DNA of 64,000 nucleotides from Symsagittifera roscoffensis (taxonomy: Eukaryota > Xenacoelomorpha > Acoela > Convolutidae): positions 10,586,670-10,650,669 of the forward strand of contig NC_087062.1 of assembly GCF_963678635.1 (NCBI RefSeq). Reading direction: 5' to 3'. Of the stretch, positions 22,029 through 33,815 are shown piece by piece. How positions within the stretch are numbered: the stretch's first letter is position 1; each line of letters starts with the position of its first letter. Below the pieces are notes generated by a model. It did no database searches. It was given only the letters and a program-made list of their open reading frames with translations, and was not told the origin of the DNA. The position numbers were made by a program, and so were the translations under genes.

Positions 22029-25000
22029 TGGCGCTGTCAGCAGGATTCTTTGCACAGGACAAACGCACGGACATGGGTATACCGATATTCTTGGCTAGTC
22101 GAAACAGTTTTTTGATGGCGGTAATAGTGAAAGGAAACGTCAACCCGGAATTGCTTCTAGCGGATGAAAAAGAGGACTTATTGGATCTACCTTCTAGATT
22201 GGAAACCCCCTAGGGATGGCGAAGATGCTGGCGCAGCAGCAGCGAGGAAGCTCAGTTATGAAGTCGTGCCAGAGAATGAAGAACAAAAAGCTTAAGACCC
22301 GAAAGTCGGACACAACATCTATTACAACGCGGTTCAGAGTTAGATTGTTTTTAGTGTTGGCAACGGAAGGCAAAAAAAGATATTTACAAACACATTCACT
22401 TGTGGAGGTATCAAAAATTAAACTTAAAGATAACGTGATGGTGGCCAAGGACGGTTTCAAAAAAGTTGATTATGTGACTTAGGAAACGTATCAACTATTC
22501 CGTCATAGTCAGGAACAAAGTGAGACACTCGAAGCATTTTATGCAGCGCTATCTGTACAAGCAGCTAGGTTGGAAATAGGAACCTTGGATGATGATTTAA
22601 TTCGGTACCTGTTCATCTCAAGAACGCGGAACACATCATTTCAGGGCAAACTGACATCGGAAATACTCACATCCTACGAGGTAATGAAAAGGGCTATAAA
22701 GCTCAAACATAGCAAACAGACTACACTTGTTTTTCAGAAAATTACCGCGGCGGTCAGTTCAGTGGCTTACAAAATCAAGCCAACTAATAAAAAGCCAGGA
22801 ATTGATTATGGCTATAAGGAATTCGAATGAAGGAACCGAAGACAAAACAAACATAAATATTTTAAAGTATAAAAAGTACTCAAATATAAACAGAATCTTT
22901 AAAGAATTCAAGAAATACGACAGAGAAAAATCAATGCAACCGACATCTAAAAAATTGTCCTGTGATGAGAAAAATTTGCAACAACTGCAATGAACCTCAT
23001 CGCCGTGCGAAAATGTACAGACCTTAGTGAGTAGGTGAGATAAAAGAAGAATCGGACAAATCAGAAGAAGAATGAAGTCTGATTTTAGATATACTTGAAT
23101 CTTGTTTTGAATCTGAGTTTAAGTCTGTTTTGACAGGCATCTCGATTGGGAAAAGGAGTTCAAAAAACGTCAAGGAAAAAATGAAAAATCACCCAACCGA
23201 AAAGAATCAAACAAATCACGCAGCAAGTGGTGGTACAGAAAATCGAACTATTGCGAGATCTAAAATCCAACAAAAAGAAATCGCTAGAAGCGTTAGCTTG
23301 GATTGAGATACACGTAATTCAACTGACAGTAGATACTGGAAGCCCACGGTTGTTTCTAAACAGGGCTACGACAAAACAAATTATTGAAAACTCCAGGAAA
23401 CCCAAAAATTTTTCAACTAGAAAAACGGTTCGTGGACTACAAAAAAAGCCAATTCTCATTAGAGCGCGTTGAAAACAGATTTACGCTCTGTGGACTGGGA
23501 AGTAAAAGAGCACTATTCTTGATAATCAAAAGGAGGACCAGATGCATAACGGGACTTACTGGACCTACAGGGACAATTGGTTGGTTCGACTACTCGAAGG
23601 ACGGCTCTAAGAAAGATGTCTAAGTTTGGCTTCCTAAAGTGCGAGCAGTTGGAAGGTTGTTAAGAATTTTTTTAAAATTAAACAACTATTTGCTTGTCAG
23701 GGTAGATCAAAAAGTCACATAGTGACTTCAAAATTAGAATACTCCCTTTGCCTATTTGATTCTATGCTCCCTTTGAGGAGAATTTTGATACAAATTTAGG
23801 TATCTTTTCATCGCGCAGATTGCTATAACAAAGAAAATCCGAATAGAAGAAATTGCCAAAACCATACATAGGCAACTGTTCATAAACAAGTATTAGATAC
23901 CCAACATCGCAAAAATCTTAGATTTTGAGAGTCAAACTAGTACTGAACAAAAGGCCCCGTTTGTTTTTTTACTGGACTTAAATCATGCTTTAAGTCAGCT
24001 GAAACTATTTGCAGTTACAGCAAAGCAATGCAGTTGCAGTTTAGACGTAAGTAATGCAATTGGCAACGGGAACCTACGAACTCTTAACAGATTTTTGTGG
24101 GTTGGTGGATATGCCGGCCGAAATTTTGAAAAAAAAATAAAAAGCGTCAAACCAACAGAAACTTTCATACCAGATGGTTTATGAATTGTCTAGAAAAGAG
24201 ATGTTTTGGAGCATGAAAACTGAAAAACTAGTAAGTAAAGTTATGGAAAACATTACTGAGGAAAACCCAACTCTAAATAAAAGTGAAAAGAATTGGGGTT
24301 GAAACCAAAAGTGAGAAAAACCGAAACGATGTTGATTTAAGCCCACTGAGAACAACAAAAAATTCGAGTCTTTACCCAGTATAATATCCTGTTCTTGTTT
24401 AGAAGAAACTCGGAAAAAAGCAAAAATCATGAAATTACCGGGAAAAAAATTGAATGGGGCATAAACACAGAGCAATTTTTGAAAAAAAAATAAGGCGGCG
24501 GCAGCACACATCACCAGGAACAGCGTTGAGCGCGATGTGACAACAGGAAGTTTCCAGCAGGGAAGCCGGAAACCGATCCATAATGGCAGGACAAAACCAG
24601 GGCAATAAAGCACGAGCGGTCTATTCAGAGGCAGAATTGAGCCCGAAGTAACAACCGACAGCCGGGAAGCCCGAAACCAGTTGGATGCAGTAGGACAAGA
24701 TCCGATTCTAATGATAGTAGTAGACCTGACAACAACAGAGTAAATGGAACGGGATTCACAAGAAGTTAGCCTAATCTAGTCAGAAAAGACGACTTGCAAG
24801 TTTTTGAACAGCTAGCGAAAAGGCGTATACAATCGTTCGAGACTGTCTGATCAAAGTCTACTAGCCAAGCTATTATCAGAAGACCCGTGGATGAACCGAC
24901 CTGGACGAAGTGAGGAAAGGGAGGACAAGCAAGGGTTCCAGTTAACGGGAACGTATACGAAATCCCGCTGGAACCAGATAGCAGTAGTGGACGATTGCAT

Positions 25001-25781
25001 CTTGGTGGATAATTGTCTGGCGGTCCCTGGTCGTGCGACCAGCGGTCCAAAAAACAAATCACAGAAGACAACCTGATCAGGAATCAGTGTTGGGAGTGTC
25101 AAAAAACTACTTGTGTTGTCAAGAGACATAAAAAATTTGGCAGAAAATGCTAACTGTCTGGAGGAGAACGCTAAATAAGGCATTCATAATGTAAGACCGC
25201 TGAACATCTAATCCAAAAAAATCCACTAAGCTTCTGTCACTGCCCACGCAGCCGGGTTAAGAACATCAACTATATTATGCTAGTTTCGTAAAAACACAAA
25301 AGGAAAAATACACATGTTGCTGGCAGTTGAATGATTTTCAATTTTTTCGTCGGTAAATGTTACTATTTGAACTAGTGGTAAGGCGGCTGTGGTTATTTTT
25401 CTAAGTATGATAAACCGATTCGTATTGCATATCGCAATCGATATAAATGGACCATTTTTCGGAGCTGAAAGGGAAAAAATTATAAACAAAACTTTGTACT
25501 AAACATAATATCGAAAAAAGTATTGTCCTGTTGGAGATCATAGAAGGCGCGGTCTTATTGCACGAACGATACAAACAGTTAAACAATTACTGGGAGTAAT
25601 TTTACAAGAAAAAAAACTCGATTAAAATTTGCCTCACCGCAATTATTTGCGATCTCCGATGAATTAAACAAAAAACAGATATCGCCGTTCCGAGCACACT
25701 TTAGGAGATTCACCAAAAAATATATAAAAGAAATTTAGTGACAATTTTGTAGTTAGTTCCGTTCGTCTAGACAAAGAAAAC

Positions 25782-26060
25782 TTGAAAAGATTGGCCGTGA
25801 CGGCATCCCAGTTGAAGCAGATAATTGACCAGTCAGGAGAAAATGTGAAGATAGTCAGAAAATTGATATTGAGTACAGACCCCAGCCCGATGTTCAAGAA
25901 GCAACTACAAGCCGCGAGAGAAAAAGAGAGAATGAGAGTGTTGAATAACCTGCTCGGAGCGAACGCCAAGTTGAAGAAGGAGAGATGTGATGCGGCGATA
26001 AATGACATACGAAGAATTATCGACATGACGGGTAAATCAATTTCAAAGAGGTCAATTTAA
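25782..26060 (+). pseudogene. Unidentified open stretch at the 3' end of gypsy copy 1
   Basis: A 92-codon stretch rich in lysine and arginine (KQLQAAREKERMRVLNNLL) that is probably helical. A diverged and broken counterpart lies near 50880-51160 in copy 2. It lies after the integrase remnant, so it may be the C-terminal part of pol or an accessory ORF. I do not recognise the family. Confidence 0.35.
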
Positions 26061-26613
26061 TCAAAAGCTGGAGTTTAGTGAGCTCGTGGGAGAAGACATT
26101 CATCGAAGATAAGGAAGAGAAACCATCGAAATCACCGAAGAAACTGCTTATCAAGGATGCAAAGAGGGAGAGAGGGAAGCCATTCCTTATTCCACTTGAA
26201 GGAAGAGTCACATCACATCGGAGACAGACTCAACCATCAGAATGACTGTGAGGCAGTCTACCAAAAAGTATCAAAGCCGAGGTGAAAAATAACCTATTAA
26301 ACGACTGGACACAAGGGACTTGCGAACATCTAGGAGCATCCACATCAGGCAGATGCAAGTTCCCAAGCGAACGATTCTAAGAGAGCGCAGCGATTGTGAC
26401 GTCGAAGAAACAGCAGCAGGGGTGGATTGCATCTCGCGATTCAGTGAGTTAGACCAGATACAGAGGGACCCAAATTGGTGGCGAGACCGAAAACACAGGA
26501 GGAAACACTCATGAAAAAAATGAGGACTAACAAATGAACAGCACACGAGGCGCGACGAGAGAAAGTTGCAACCGAAGTTCAAGAACATTAGAAAATGGGA
26601 CTGAGAATCACCA

Positions 26614-27033
26614 GTGACAGGGACGACGAACAGGAGGCTTGGTCGGAGGATCAATCGAGCTCAACTCCAAAGAAAATCGTCGGAAAAGGAAAAAATCTAC
26701 GAGTGCTTGACAAATCAACGGAACCTGAACAAAACTTTAGTCGCTTTCCAGAAACTTGACCTTTCGCCGTCTAAATGGGAGGATCTGGCTGATCAAGTGC
26801 TGAGTAGGGTAGTCCATAAAGTGAAGGTAAAGTTAAGAAAAAAACATCAACCGGCGCGCAAAAGGCGACGACAATTTCAACTGAAGCCTCAGAAGATTCC
26901 AGCATTGAAGATAGTGGGAATCGGAGAATTGAAAAGGAAGGAGCCAATACGGTTCGGAAATCCGATTAAGCATTCTGTCAAGGAAGTTCCAGCCGAAGTA
27001 TTAACGGGGATCGACTCCTTAAAACTGCGTTAA
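26614..27033 (+). pseudogene. Unidentified basic open stretch before the 3' LTR, copy 1
   Basis: A 139-codon, very basic stretch (RKKHQPARKRRRQFQLKPQK) ends 305 bases before the 3' LTR. The counterpart near 51440-51750 is interrupted. Composition suggests a nucleic-acid-binding tail, but no domain is visible. Confidence 0.35.
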
Positions 27034-27337
27034 CAGCCAAGAGGGCGAAAATGGAATACTTCAAAACTCGTTCGGACCGTCCAATGGAAACCCGCTTGGG
27101 TGCAAGGACGACATCTATTCCGCACGCAGTTTGGATATGCTACTTTCGACCCAAGAGTATCATGGAACCCATGTTGCATAACTGAACCAGAGGAAGATAA
27201 GAGAAGAAGCAAAAAGTTAAAATGGCCAGGATTAGAAAGCAGAATTTCTCAAGTGATACTCAAATTAAGTGAAAATTTTTAATGTTATTGTAAAATTTAT
27301 TTAACTTTCAGTAAAAAGTTTTCTGCCAATCTTGCCA

Positions 27338-27452
27338 TGTGATACTGCGCTAGCAGTGAACTAGAAGATTTAATGTTATATGAATAATAAAGACATATTA
27401 TATTTGTGTCAAGGTCACGGTAGACCATACTTTTTATGCAGCTGAAAAATTC
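27338..27452 (+). mobile_element. 3' LTR remnant of gypsy copy 1
   Basis: It begins tgtgatactgcgctagcag and continues gaagatttaatgttatatg ... tttatgcagctgaaaaatt, matching the first half of 21790-22028 and 52065-52290. The second half is deleted; the sequence jumps to the last-exon acceptor region about 80 bases on. Confidence 0.6.
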
Positions 27453-27531
27453 ACAAACAATATCTTGTCAGTTCAATTCAATAAAACCAATTTTGTTCAT
27501 TATATAAAGCCGAAGAAGTACCATTTTATAG

Positions 27532-28020
27532 GCAAGTGAGAAACATCAAGTGCACAAATGGGAGGACCTCAGAGCGGCCGAGCTCCTCCGGAAACAAGCG
27601 AAAGAAGTAGAGGAGAATATCTCGAACAAGGTGGCACGAATAGAAAAACGACTCGGAAAACTGTCCAAGACCAGCCAGAACGTCGAGAACTCCTTGCGCA
27701 AAATGGGTGTGTTGCAGAAAAAACCGAGTGCAGATGAGAATTTCGATTCCGGGTCCAAAATAAAGCAGGTGTCCGAAGCAGCCGAAAGACCCAGCACAAA
27801 GCAGTTCGAGTCGGACTTGGCTTCTATCAAAACAACACTGGCTAGACTTGAAAGTTTGATGAATCAGAGTGTTAAACAGGCATCGGCCTCAGAAAGAGAG
27901 GCTCGGCCTGGCGGACTCCCGGACCAAACTAAAACAAAAACAGGTGTCAGAAGCAGCCAAAATTCCGAATACAAAACAGTTGGAGCAGGATTTGGTTTCA
28001 TTCCAACTAACACTGACTAG
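27532..28020 (+). CDS. TRPM-family cation channel, C-terminal coiled-coil exon with stop
   Basis: The terminal exon begins after ttttatag (AG at 27530-27531) in phase 0, exactly as the exon at 21619-21740 leaves. It encodes ASEKHQVHKWEDLRAAELLR, then a heptad-rich coiled coil (EENISNKVARIEKRLGKLSK), matching the C-terminal tetramerisation coil of TRPM channels (W-E then E-D/N-ISNKV in TRPM2-like proteins). A low-complexity tail follows and the frame stops at 28018. There is no NUDT9-type or kinase domain in the window. The tail contains a 175-bp tandem duplication read in a shifted frame. A paralogous open copy is at 52672-53154. The exon lies about 80 bases beyond the decayed gypsy element. 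Confidence 0.82.
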   Translation, partial: ASEKHQVHKWEDLRAAELLRKQAKEVEENISNKVARIEKRLGKLSKTSQNVENSLRKMGVLQKKPSADENFDSGSKIKQVSEAAERPSTKQFESDLASIKTTLARLESLMNQSVKQASASEREARPGGLPDQTKTKTGVRSSQNSEYKTVGAGFGFIPTNTD

Positions 28021-28110
28021 ACAGTTTGATGAAACAAACAACACTGCCTTGACTCGAAAGTTTGATGAACCAGAGTGTTAAACAGGCATCAGCCTCAAGA
28101 AGCTAGACTC
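27760..28110 (+). repeat. 175-bp tandem duplication inside the last TRPM exon
   Basis: Unit 1 includes caggtgtccgaagcagcc at 27766 and unit 2 caggtgtcagaagcagcc at 27941, 175 bases apart. Because 175 is not a multiple of three, unit 2 is read one frame on and supplies a new tail ending GFGFIP-N-D and the stop codon. The remnant of unit 2 continues as 3' sequence past the stop. The same arrangement is present in the second exon copy (52900-53250), so it predates that duplication. Confidence 0.8.
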
Positions 28111-28552
28111 GGCCCGGTCCCAAATAGAATCAATAATTAATCCTTCATCAAGCGCCGTGCTACTTCGTCCTTTAACTTAAGCTGATGTACAAATTGTAAT
28201 CTAAATTTCTATTTTTTTCTGATAGAATTAGAATATCATGACTTGATATTGTTTTGAACTTCATACACAGAGCCAGTTTCGGATATACACAGACTGCCAT
28301 TTGCCATATTACCCGATCAAATCTCAGATAGAAACTTCAATCAAAAGAAGCGGTTGCGAAAAATTTTCCGGCGCAAGCAGCTAATCCTTAATTTTTTGTA
28401 AGAGAAAGGTTAGGTCTTCGCGAAAATTTCGAAATCTCAAAAACTTGCAGTCTTATCATTTTTTTAGTAGAGAAACAACTAAGGTTTTAGGGAAAAGTCA
28501 AAACTTTGAAACTACGCATTTCGTCCAGTATCACTGTAACAAATTCAAAAAA

Positions 28553-29560
28553 TAGTAAATATGTACCTCCAGGTTTAGCTGAGCCCTAGGTGTCCTCCAT
28601 CGAGACATACGAAAATTTTGTTTCACCGGTTTCTTTCAACATTTTTCTTTTTGATTTTGCTTGTTCTTAATTGTGTGGTATCGCAAATGGTGCGAAGCTC
28701 CGCTTCGCCTATCTGGGAATTACTCCTACGTTTTGATTTTTACTAGTTTTGGCTTCGTATATATTTATTTTTCGCTTAAGAACTATATTCGGTTTAGTGA
28801 GCTAATTTGGGGTTAAATTAAAAAAAAACAGACGTTTTGGGCTTCATTCTGGATCGCACAAAATGCCAAATCTCTTAGAATAAAATTTAAAGTTCTTAAA
28901 AAAATTATATATTTTCGGTTTTATGGAGAATTATTTCTGTTTAGTCGGCTCAGTTGCCGCTTTTTGTTTATTTTTTGAAGTTTCATTAACTGACGTCGAC
29001 TGTTTTAGGACGTTTTTTTCTGCAAAAAGAACATAATTCCAGACAATAATTCAAAAAATAGTAAATAAGTACCTCCAGCTTTAGCTGAGCCCTAGGTGTC
29101 CTTCATCGAGACATACGAAAATTTTGTTTCACCGGTTTCTTTCAACGTTTTTCTTTTTGATTTTGCTTGTTCTTAATTGTGTTGTATCGCAAATGGTGCG
29201 AAGCTCCGCTTCGCCTACCTGGGAATTACTCCTACGTTTTGATTTTCACTAGTTTTGGCTTCGTATATATATTTGTTTTTCGCCTAAGAACTATATTCGG
29301 TTTAGTGACCTAATTTGGGGTTAAATTTTTAAAAAAACAGACGTTTTGGGCTTCATTCTGGATCGCACAAAATGCTAAATTTCTTAGAATAAAATTTAAA
29401 GTTCTTGAAAACAATATATATTTTCGGTTTTATGGAAAATTATTTTTGTTTAGTCGGCTCAGTTGCCGCTTTTTGTTGAATTTTTGAAGTTTCATTAACT
29501 GACGTCGACTGTTTCAGGACGTTTTTTCTGCAAAAAGAACATAGTTCCAGACAATAATTT
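28553..29560. repeat. 506-bp tandem duplication present only in copy 1
   Basis: The segment beginning aatagtaaata-gtacctcc occurs at 28551 and again at about 29057 (offset 506) with high identity, including gcgaagctccgcttcgcc in both. Copy 2 of the segmental duplication has only one unit (54225-54690). A third, more diverged relative lies near 46740-47110. No coding frame is convincing. Confidence 0.85.
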
Positions 29561-31025
29561 GATTTTTTCACAGGCAAAAAGCAAGCGTTTTGCAACCGGG
29601 TGCTAGACTTTTTCTCATAACTAACTTTTCTCAGAGAATAGTCAAACAATAACAAATATTAACTGTTCAATATCCACTAATGAGGTAATGGGATGGTCAT
29701 TGTATTGGTATCATCTATCGTTTGAAGTTTGCAGGCAAAGTAAAAGCTCTTGTAAAGTATTGTTTTTCATAAAATTGTTCGACTAATTTTGGTGCTGGAG
29801 GTCGTTCGGCTTTAACTATATCGGCTTATTTTCCAGAAATTTTTTTCTTTTATTTCGTTGATATCTGATTACACTATCCAGCCTTCGAGCGAACTGTGTT
29901 TGTACGAACTTTCTATTTTACTAACCTAACGCGCAAATAACGTGTTCATTAAAAGTATTCACTTATTTGAGGGCGCTTTTGCTATAATCATGGCAGTAGC
30001 ATGGGAAATTTTATAGCGTCTGCTTTTTGCTTTGTTTGTGGCTAGTGTTTGTGATTTATTAAGCATTTATGGTTGACGGGTTAATGCATGAGACTCCCAA
30101 TCTCTAATTTGTAGATCATATTCGAGACATTTTACTACTTTTACTTTTTAGAGCACTTTATTGAGCGGCTTTTTATCGTTCTGTTACTACTGTTTGCAAT
30201 GCAATATATTTCTTTAAGAACCATATATTTTAGTTCTTCGATTTTGCATAGTTTTAATGTTTTAGAGCAATATAGCAGTCTCAGTTTTTGATCTTGTAAT
30301 ATTGTGAATTTTTTTGGTCATTTTTGAAATCAATCAAAAATTGGTTTCTAGATTTCGATTTTTTTAGAAACTTTTTATGGGCACTTCTATTAATTTCAAT
30401 TTAAATTTCGGTTTTTCTGATTTTTAAAAGTTAATTTATTTTTTTATACGCTTAGTTGTTCTTGGGTCTTAAAAAATATGTAGCTGTATTTGTGTCAGAC
30501 TTTTTTTTTCTCAGAAAAATTTGGTTTTTGACTTTTTTCCATCTCTGCGCGGTTTACAAAAGGTTTCATACCTTATAAGCAATCTATTGCAGTGCAGCCA
30601 AATTAGCTGAAGGTGGATTAAATATGTTGTTAGCAGCTTTTTATTTATTTGCTGTTGACAAAAAAACTCGCGGAACAGAATTTCAAATTTTTCTCATCTT
30701 TTTCCTTTTTCTTTCTGGATCGCAAGTGGTTCGAAGTTCAGCTTGAATATTTCATTTTCAGTTATTATGCCAGGTTTATTGATATGAAAAGATTTTCAAT
30801 AGGCTCTACAAAACATGCCATCAATTTGACAAAATGTTGCTTGACGAATCGCGTTCAACTTGAAATACTGCAAAAAGTTCTCATTATCAGCACTCGAAAA
30901 TAAAAAATCATTTTTTTGATTAAGTTTTGGCCTCGAAATCGTTTATATACAAAATACAAAAGGAATTATTGTGAATATAACAAAAATACGAAAAGAACTG
31001 AACAGATCAAGGGTTTCTTTTGAGG
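29561..31025. other. 3' flank of TRPM copy 1, no recognised gene
   Basis: AT-rich DNA aligning with 54700-56200. The only open stretch of note (30649-30903) is kept in part at 55874-56083 (MKRFSIG-TKH, then VQLEILQK-LII-TRK). That could be a decayed coding fragment or simple shared ancestry. I assign no function. Confidence 0.4.
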
Positions 31026-31089
31026 TTTACAGCCCTTGCAAAAAACTTGCAAAAAAAGGTTATCTTGTAAAAAAGGTTATCTTTAAATG

Positions 31090-31185
31090 AGGTTATCTTG
31101 CAAGATCTTATAAGAATCTTGCAAGATCTTTTAAAGAGATGCATCCTCTTTAAAAGAATCTTGCAAGAATCTTGCAAGATAACCT
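31090..31185. repeat. 96-bp perfect-ended hairpin unique to copy 1
   Basis: Arms AGGTTATCTTGCAAGAT (31090-31106) and ATCTTGCAAGATAACCT (31169-31185) are exact inverse complements around a central palindrome near atgcat (31138). More GCAAGATCTT-type repeats surround it (31030-31165). The aligned position in copy 2 (near 56215) lacks the whole 150- to 170-base block. Confidence 0.85.
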
Positions 31186-33072
31186 CCCTTGATCGACTAG
31201 GGCTTTGAGAGAAGCCCTGAAAAATCTTGAAGGTAAGTGACTGAAGCGTGGGCGTGTGAACATGCAATTAGCTTTAAGAAAATATACCCAAAAAAATATT
31301 GGTTTAACGTAAATAAAAAACTTTCATCTTTGAACGAAAAACCTCATATTCATTATCTGAAAAAATTTCACAGTTTATTTACATCAAAATGATCTTTTTT
31401 GATACTTATTTGCAGGTTAAGCAAATAAGTATTTCTATTTGGTCGAACGCACGAAATAGGTAAAGTTTGAGAATCCAAGTTAGAAAGTTTTTAGATTATG
31501 ATAGTTTCATTAAAAGTCTCCTTCAGCAACAGGTGAAAAACTAAATCAAAGTAGTATTGATATTAAATTTCACCAGCAATTCCTAAACACTGTCATATCG
31601 ACTCTCGAATAGAATTGTTCTTGCAATTGGTTCAACTCTACGTTTTTCTGATTTTTCGATTTTGCAAAGAAACCATTGGGCAAACTGTTTTTAATAATGA
31701 AGAGTTTGGTTATACTGAGTGGTATCGCTAACTGCTGGCCAAACATCTTCCCCCTCATTTTTGCGAAAACAGTCTTTAAAATAGAAATCAAATTATCCTC
31801 GAGAAAACTGATCGGTCTCTCTGAATATCATCTTTGATTTTGCTTCTACCCCGGCAACAAAAAGTCAACATGTGTCTTCTATTTTACTCATTGTCCACTG
31901 AAACTCCAAGTTATTTGAAAATCTCGCCCATTGACAGTTTTGTTCAAGAAAAATTTGAATTTGACCTGTGATCTTTTCTTTCGAAAAGTTAATTGTATTT
32001 TGTTTCTGCACCTGTTAATAACAAACAAACGGTGGCTAGAAGAATTTCCGGGTCTCTGTGGAGTTTTATGAAAGCTCTAAATAGATTTGACCGAGTCAAA
32101 CAGGCAGGACTTGGTATGCTGCGATGAAGAATAGAGATCATTAAAAAAGTAGGAAAAAAAAACAAAACTGCCGCAAATTATGAGCTTCAAGTAAGAGCCG
32201 TGCTTCCGTACTGAGCTGATATCTGCTTGTCTTGTATGATTTTGAAGTTTATGAAACAAAAATTTTACTGCGGTATCATTTTCAGTTTTCACATTCTGTG
32301 ATATGAACAATAATTGTAATAACTTTACCATATCAAATGTTATGATAAATAGAATGAAGGGGTTTATTGGTCAACAATGCAGGCACGACGATATCATCTA
32401 TGATCTAATGCATCTCTCTTTAAATCAGTAGCTTTCAGCATAGCATGTAAACATGAGCATTTGTTTTTAAATTTATTTGTCGGATAAATTTGTTTGTCGA
32501 CTTGTCTGGCGGATAAGATTCAATTTTTTGCAATAAATATTTTTTTGAAAATAGGTTAATTCCAAACTTTTTCTTGCAAACAGTGAGCCAGCTATTTGAA
32601 CTATAATTACCTGGATCTGTACTTTTCCATGATTTGAAAACTGAAGAAACCCTAATAATTTTTTGGACTATCAGGAAAGAAAACCACTGCAAACACACTT
32701 ATTGGAAAATTTAGACAGAAATGTTTATAATACTAGTGCAGATATTTTGTTTAATTGGTATTGATGCCCTAAAGTTTTTCCGTGTTTTTGTTTTCAAACC
32801 TGTAACTACCACTAATATTTTGTCCGACAAATATGATGGCGAAAATTGAATTTTCACAACCGTTTTGATTGCTCTGATTGATCAAAGTTTTCTTTGCCAG
32901 CACCAAGTTTCCCTCAAATTTTCATTACAGTTTTGTTCTGCACATCAGGATCAATATAGGTTTTTTCCTCATTATTTGTCGCAGAGTACATTAAAATTGG
33001 TGAAGTTGCTTCAACTTAGACTATGTTTGGTTTTTGAATCAGACAAGTTTTTAGCCAAATTCATTTAAATAT

Positions 33073-33304
33073 AACAAGACTGCTCGTATCTAGGCGAAAC
33101 CTTGTATGTATTAACTGTCTCTTAAGGTCTATGGAGCAGTAATAACATGAAAAAATTAAATAAAAAAATTTAAATTAGGTTTTTTGTGAAAAAAAAAACA
33201 GTTTTATTTTATTGCATTTAATTTTTTCATGTTGATACTCCTCCATAGACCTTAAAAGGCACTCGGAACATTCAGGGCGTTGCCCTGATACGAGCAGTCT
33301 TGTT
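33073..33304. mobile_element. 232-bp palindromic MITE, copy 1
   Basis: The left end AACAAGACTGCTCGTATC and the right end GATACGAGCAGTCTTGTT are exact inverse complements; complementarity continues through TCTTAAGGTCTATGGAG and the TTTTTTCATG stretch to the centre. There is no coding capacity. The copy in the duplicated segment lies at 58140-58367. Half-elements in direct orientation start near 34875 and 35275. Confidence 0.85.
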
Positions 33305-33353
33305 TTGTTTAGTTGAAAGATTTCTGTATAGTCCTTAAACAATTTTTTAAAAT

Positions 33354-33815
33354 CTATTTGAAGCACTTAATTTTGTATTGATCAATTAATCTTGCTTCTG
33401 ATTGTCGTTCAAGATTTTTTTTCTGTTCCAGATAAGATTTGTCAATAGTTTTCAATAGTTTTCCAAGTACTTTGGCAAAAATTTCTGTAGAACAGACATT
33501 ATCAAATTTGAACATTTTTTTGCAAAAGAAACAGAAACGAACACATTTTATGTTCTTTTTGGAGATTTCAGAAGCTGTGAAGTATGCTTCAGTCTTTTTT
33601 GTGCATTTCGACTTACCCAATTTATTGCTTGCTAGAACAGCAAAACGATCACTAATATTACAGTTGGGGACAAACCTTTTACCGGAAAACTTATAACATG
33701 GACTTTTTACCAGACTCGATAAACAAATTTGATTGACAGATGTAATGACGCCGTTTGGTCTGGTTAAAACAACGGTTTCACGGCTTCTCAGCAAATTTTT
33801 GTATGTTCTAGCCAT
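33354..33815 (-). pseudogene. Unidentified 153-codon open stretch in the duplicated flank
   Basis: The minus-strand frame encodes a basic, cysteine-containing protein (NCNISDRFAVLASNKLG; RFCFFCKKMFKFDNVC). The aligned region of copy 2 (58380-58880) keeps the same residues but has at least two single-base frameshifts, near 58673 and 58830. Other minus-strand remnants lie at 31570-31791, 32077-32331, 32435-32698 and 34422-34652, so this may be one exon or fragment of an old mobile-element gene. I do not recognise the family. Confidence 0.35.

Larger units (their letters stand above)
22029..27337 (+). mobile_element. Decayed Ty3/gypsy internal region, copy 1
   Basis: Order along the + strand: gag capsid remnant at about 22490-22830 (SETLEAFYAALSVQAARLE, aligning with the better kept ETLEEFHSVLSGLAARC of the element at 62 kb), and a zinc-knuckle remnant CNNCNEPH at 22977-23000. 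An aspartic-protease remnant VDTGSP follows in 23227-23472, then an RT remnant near 24070-24130 (ELLTDFCGLVDMPAEI) and integrase-like remnants near 24930-25450 (CWECQKTT; IDINGPFF). The region 25780-27030 holds two basic open stretches of unknown role, presumably the 3' end of pol or an extra ORF. Stops and frameshifts are everywhere. The element fills nearly the whole TRPM intron before the last exon. Confidence 0.75.

Noticed and set aside
24179-24613. 144-aa minus-strand frame inside gypsy copy 1
   Set aside because: Antisense to the pol region, hydrophobic by chance, and not open in copy 2.
26271-26654. 127-aa minus-strand frame
   Set aside because: Antisense to the 3' part of gypsy copy 1, with no recognisable features.
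27869-28081. 70-codon alternative frame across the last TRPM exon
   Set aside because: It reads unit 2 of the tandem duplication in its ancestral frame, but there is no start or acceptor in that frame and copy 2 does not keep it in open form.
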